Source: Streptomyces graminilatus
Lineage (GTDB): Bacteria; Actinomycetota; Actinomycetes; Streptomycetales; Streptomycetaceae
Reading direction: 5' to 3'
DNA length: 51,699 nt
Assembly: GCF_001418565.1 (NCBI RefSeq)
Contig: NZ_LIQQ01000310.1
Location: 1 to 51,699 of the forward strand
Below, in pieces: positions 51,045 through 51,699 of the stretch (the stretch's first letter is position 1; every line of letters begins with the position of its first letter). The translations under genes and the position numbers were made by a program. Under the pieces are notes generated by a model. The model searched no databases and had not been told where the DNA came from. It saw only the letters and a program-made list of their open reading frames with translations.

Positions 51045-51699
51045 ATGAGCAAGCTCATCGACGACCCGCGTATCGACCCGCGTATCAAGGCGAGCGCGGT
51101 CGCGGCGATTCCCGCGCAGCCGCCGTTGCCGGACGTCGCCACCCGTGAGGAGTTGCTGGCGGAGGCCAATTCCGAGGAGGCGAAGGCGGCGCGTGCGTCG
51201 ATGGAGGCCCTCGCCGGGACCCTGTTCGGCGAGGAGGCCGTACCGACGGCGGGTCTGCGCGGTGAGACGTTGTCGTTCACGTCGTCCCCCGACGGGAACA
51301 CGGTGCGGATCAACTTCATCCGCCCCGACACGGACGAGACGCTGCCCTGCGTGGTCCACATCCACGGTGGCGGTATGCAGACCGGGTCGGCCTTCGGCCC
51401 GGTGGCGCAGTCGTGGTGCCGCTTGATCGCCCATCAGGGTGTGGCGGTCGCCAGTATCGACTTCCGTAATTGTCTGGTGGCGTCGTCGGCGCCGGAGGTG
51501 GAGCCGTTTCCGGCGGGGCTGAACGACTGTGTGTCGGGCCTGCGCTGGGTGATCGACAACGCGTCCGCCCTGGGCATCGATCCCGGGCGGGTGATCGTGG
51601 CCGGGGAGAGCGGCGGCGGGAACCTCACCCTCGCCACCGGCCTCCAACTGTGCCGTGACGGCGACACGGGCCTGGTACGCGGCCTGTACGCGATGTGCC
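51045..51699 (+). CDS. HSL-family alpha/beta hydrolase (paralogue B), partial
   Basis: The first 218 codons of a second HSL hydrolase, from ATG 51045 with GGAGGAC eight bases upstream; the 3' end is outside the window. It carries VHIHGGGMQTGSAF and VAGESGGGNL like paralogue A. The first two thirds differ from A at many positions (for example SAVAAIPAQPPLPD against SPLGAVPDMPPLPD), but from about 51458 to the window edge the DNA is identical to the reverse complement of 47060-47298. It is divergent from PucR. Confidence 0.9.
   Translation, partial: MSKLIDDPRIDPRIKASAVAAIPAQPPLPDVATREELLAEANSEEAKAARASMEALAGTLFGEEAVPTAGLRGETLSFTSSPDGNTVRINFIRPDTDETLPCVVHIHGGGMQTGSAFGPVAQSWCRLIAHQGVAVASIDFRNCLVASSAPEVEPFPAGLNDCVSGLRWVIDNASALGIDPGRVIVAGESGGGNLTLATGLQLCRDGDTGLVRGLYAMC

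Overview
The window reads as chromosomal DNA of a high-GC actinomycete, almost certainly Streptomyces. The supporting signs are G/C-rich third codon positions, GTG/TTG starts with GGAGG-type ribosome sites, LAL-type LuxR regulators, a xylanase with CBM13 modules, a paaABCDE operon, a cobalamin riboswitch in front of cbtB, and a PucR/acyl-CoA ligase/hydrolase cluster. The many gene fragments, IS and tRNA-like remnants suggest an accessory region such as a chromosome arm. No database search was possible; family calls rest on motifs read from the translated sequence.

Layout. 1-3.2 kb: a LAL regulator cut by the window edge and a second, truncated LAL gene fused to scraps of an SRPBCC protein and a TetR regulator. 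3.4-15.7 kb: an island of stress/secretion genes: VOC protein, FAD-disulfide oxidoreductase and GOLPH3-like protein (coupled), a winged-helix protein, a CGNR regulator, a CS-D-HC tannase/feruloyl esterase with a membrane protein, two exported alpha/beta hydrolases, a 65-residue protein and an NPP1-like secreted protein. Nearly every transcription unit here is preceded by the palindrome GTCANNTGAC and/or TCACC-N9-GGTGA, and the island also holds decayed quinone-oxidoreductase, hydrolase and epoxide-hydrolase genes. This looks like one regulon and is the most interesting lead.

15.7-21.6 kb: a LysR/RidA-ABM divergent pair with an inverted repeat over the LysR start, a GH10-CBM13-GH62 bifunctional xylan enzyme, a RIO-type kinase and a small membrane protein. 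21.7-26.4 kb: IclR regulator, alcohol dehydrogenase, FAH hydrolase and IlvD/Edd dehydratase, together consistent with non-phosphorylative sugar-acid breakdown. 26.4-30.3 kb: paaABCDE, the phenylacetyl-CoA epoxidase. 30.5-33 kb: a histidine-phosphatase-fold protein lacking both catalytic His, a B12 riboswitch with an orphan cbtB, and an acyl-CoA dehydrogenase behind a KstR-like box.

33-45 kb is a decay zone: HNH-nuclease, enoyl-CoA hydratase, recombinase, 2OG-oxygenase, CoiA-like, epimerase, YCII, LLM-oxidoreductase and IS701 fragments lie between intact genes (YVTN propeller, threonine dehydratase, a TPR-repeat protein, a secreted protein). An odd tRNA-Gly(TCC)-like gene with its own terminator lies here. 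45-51.7 kb: an M28-type peptidase, two inverted paralogous HSL-type hydrolases sharing at least 239 identical bases, an acyl-CoA ligase and a PucR regulator flanked by two inverted copies of a ~140-bp promoter-like segment.
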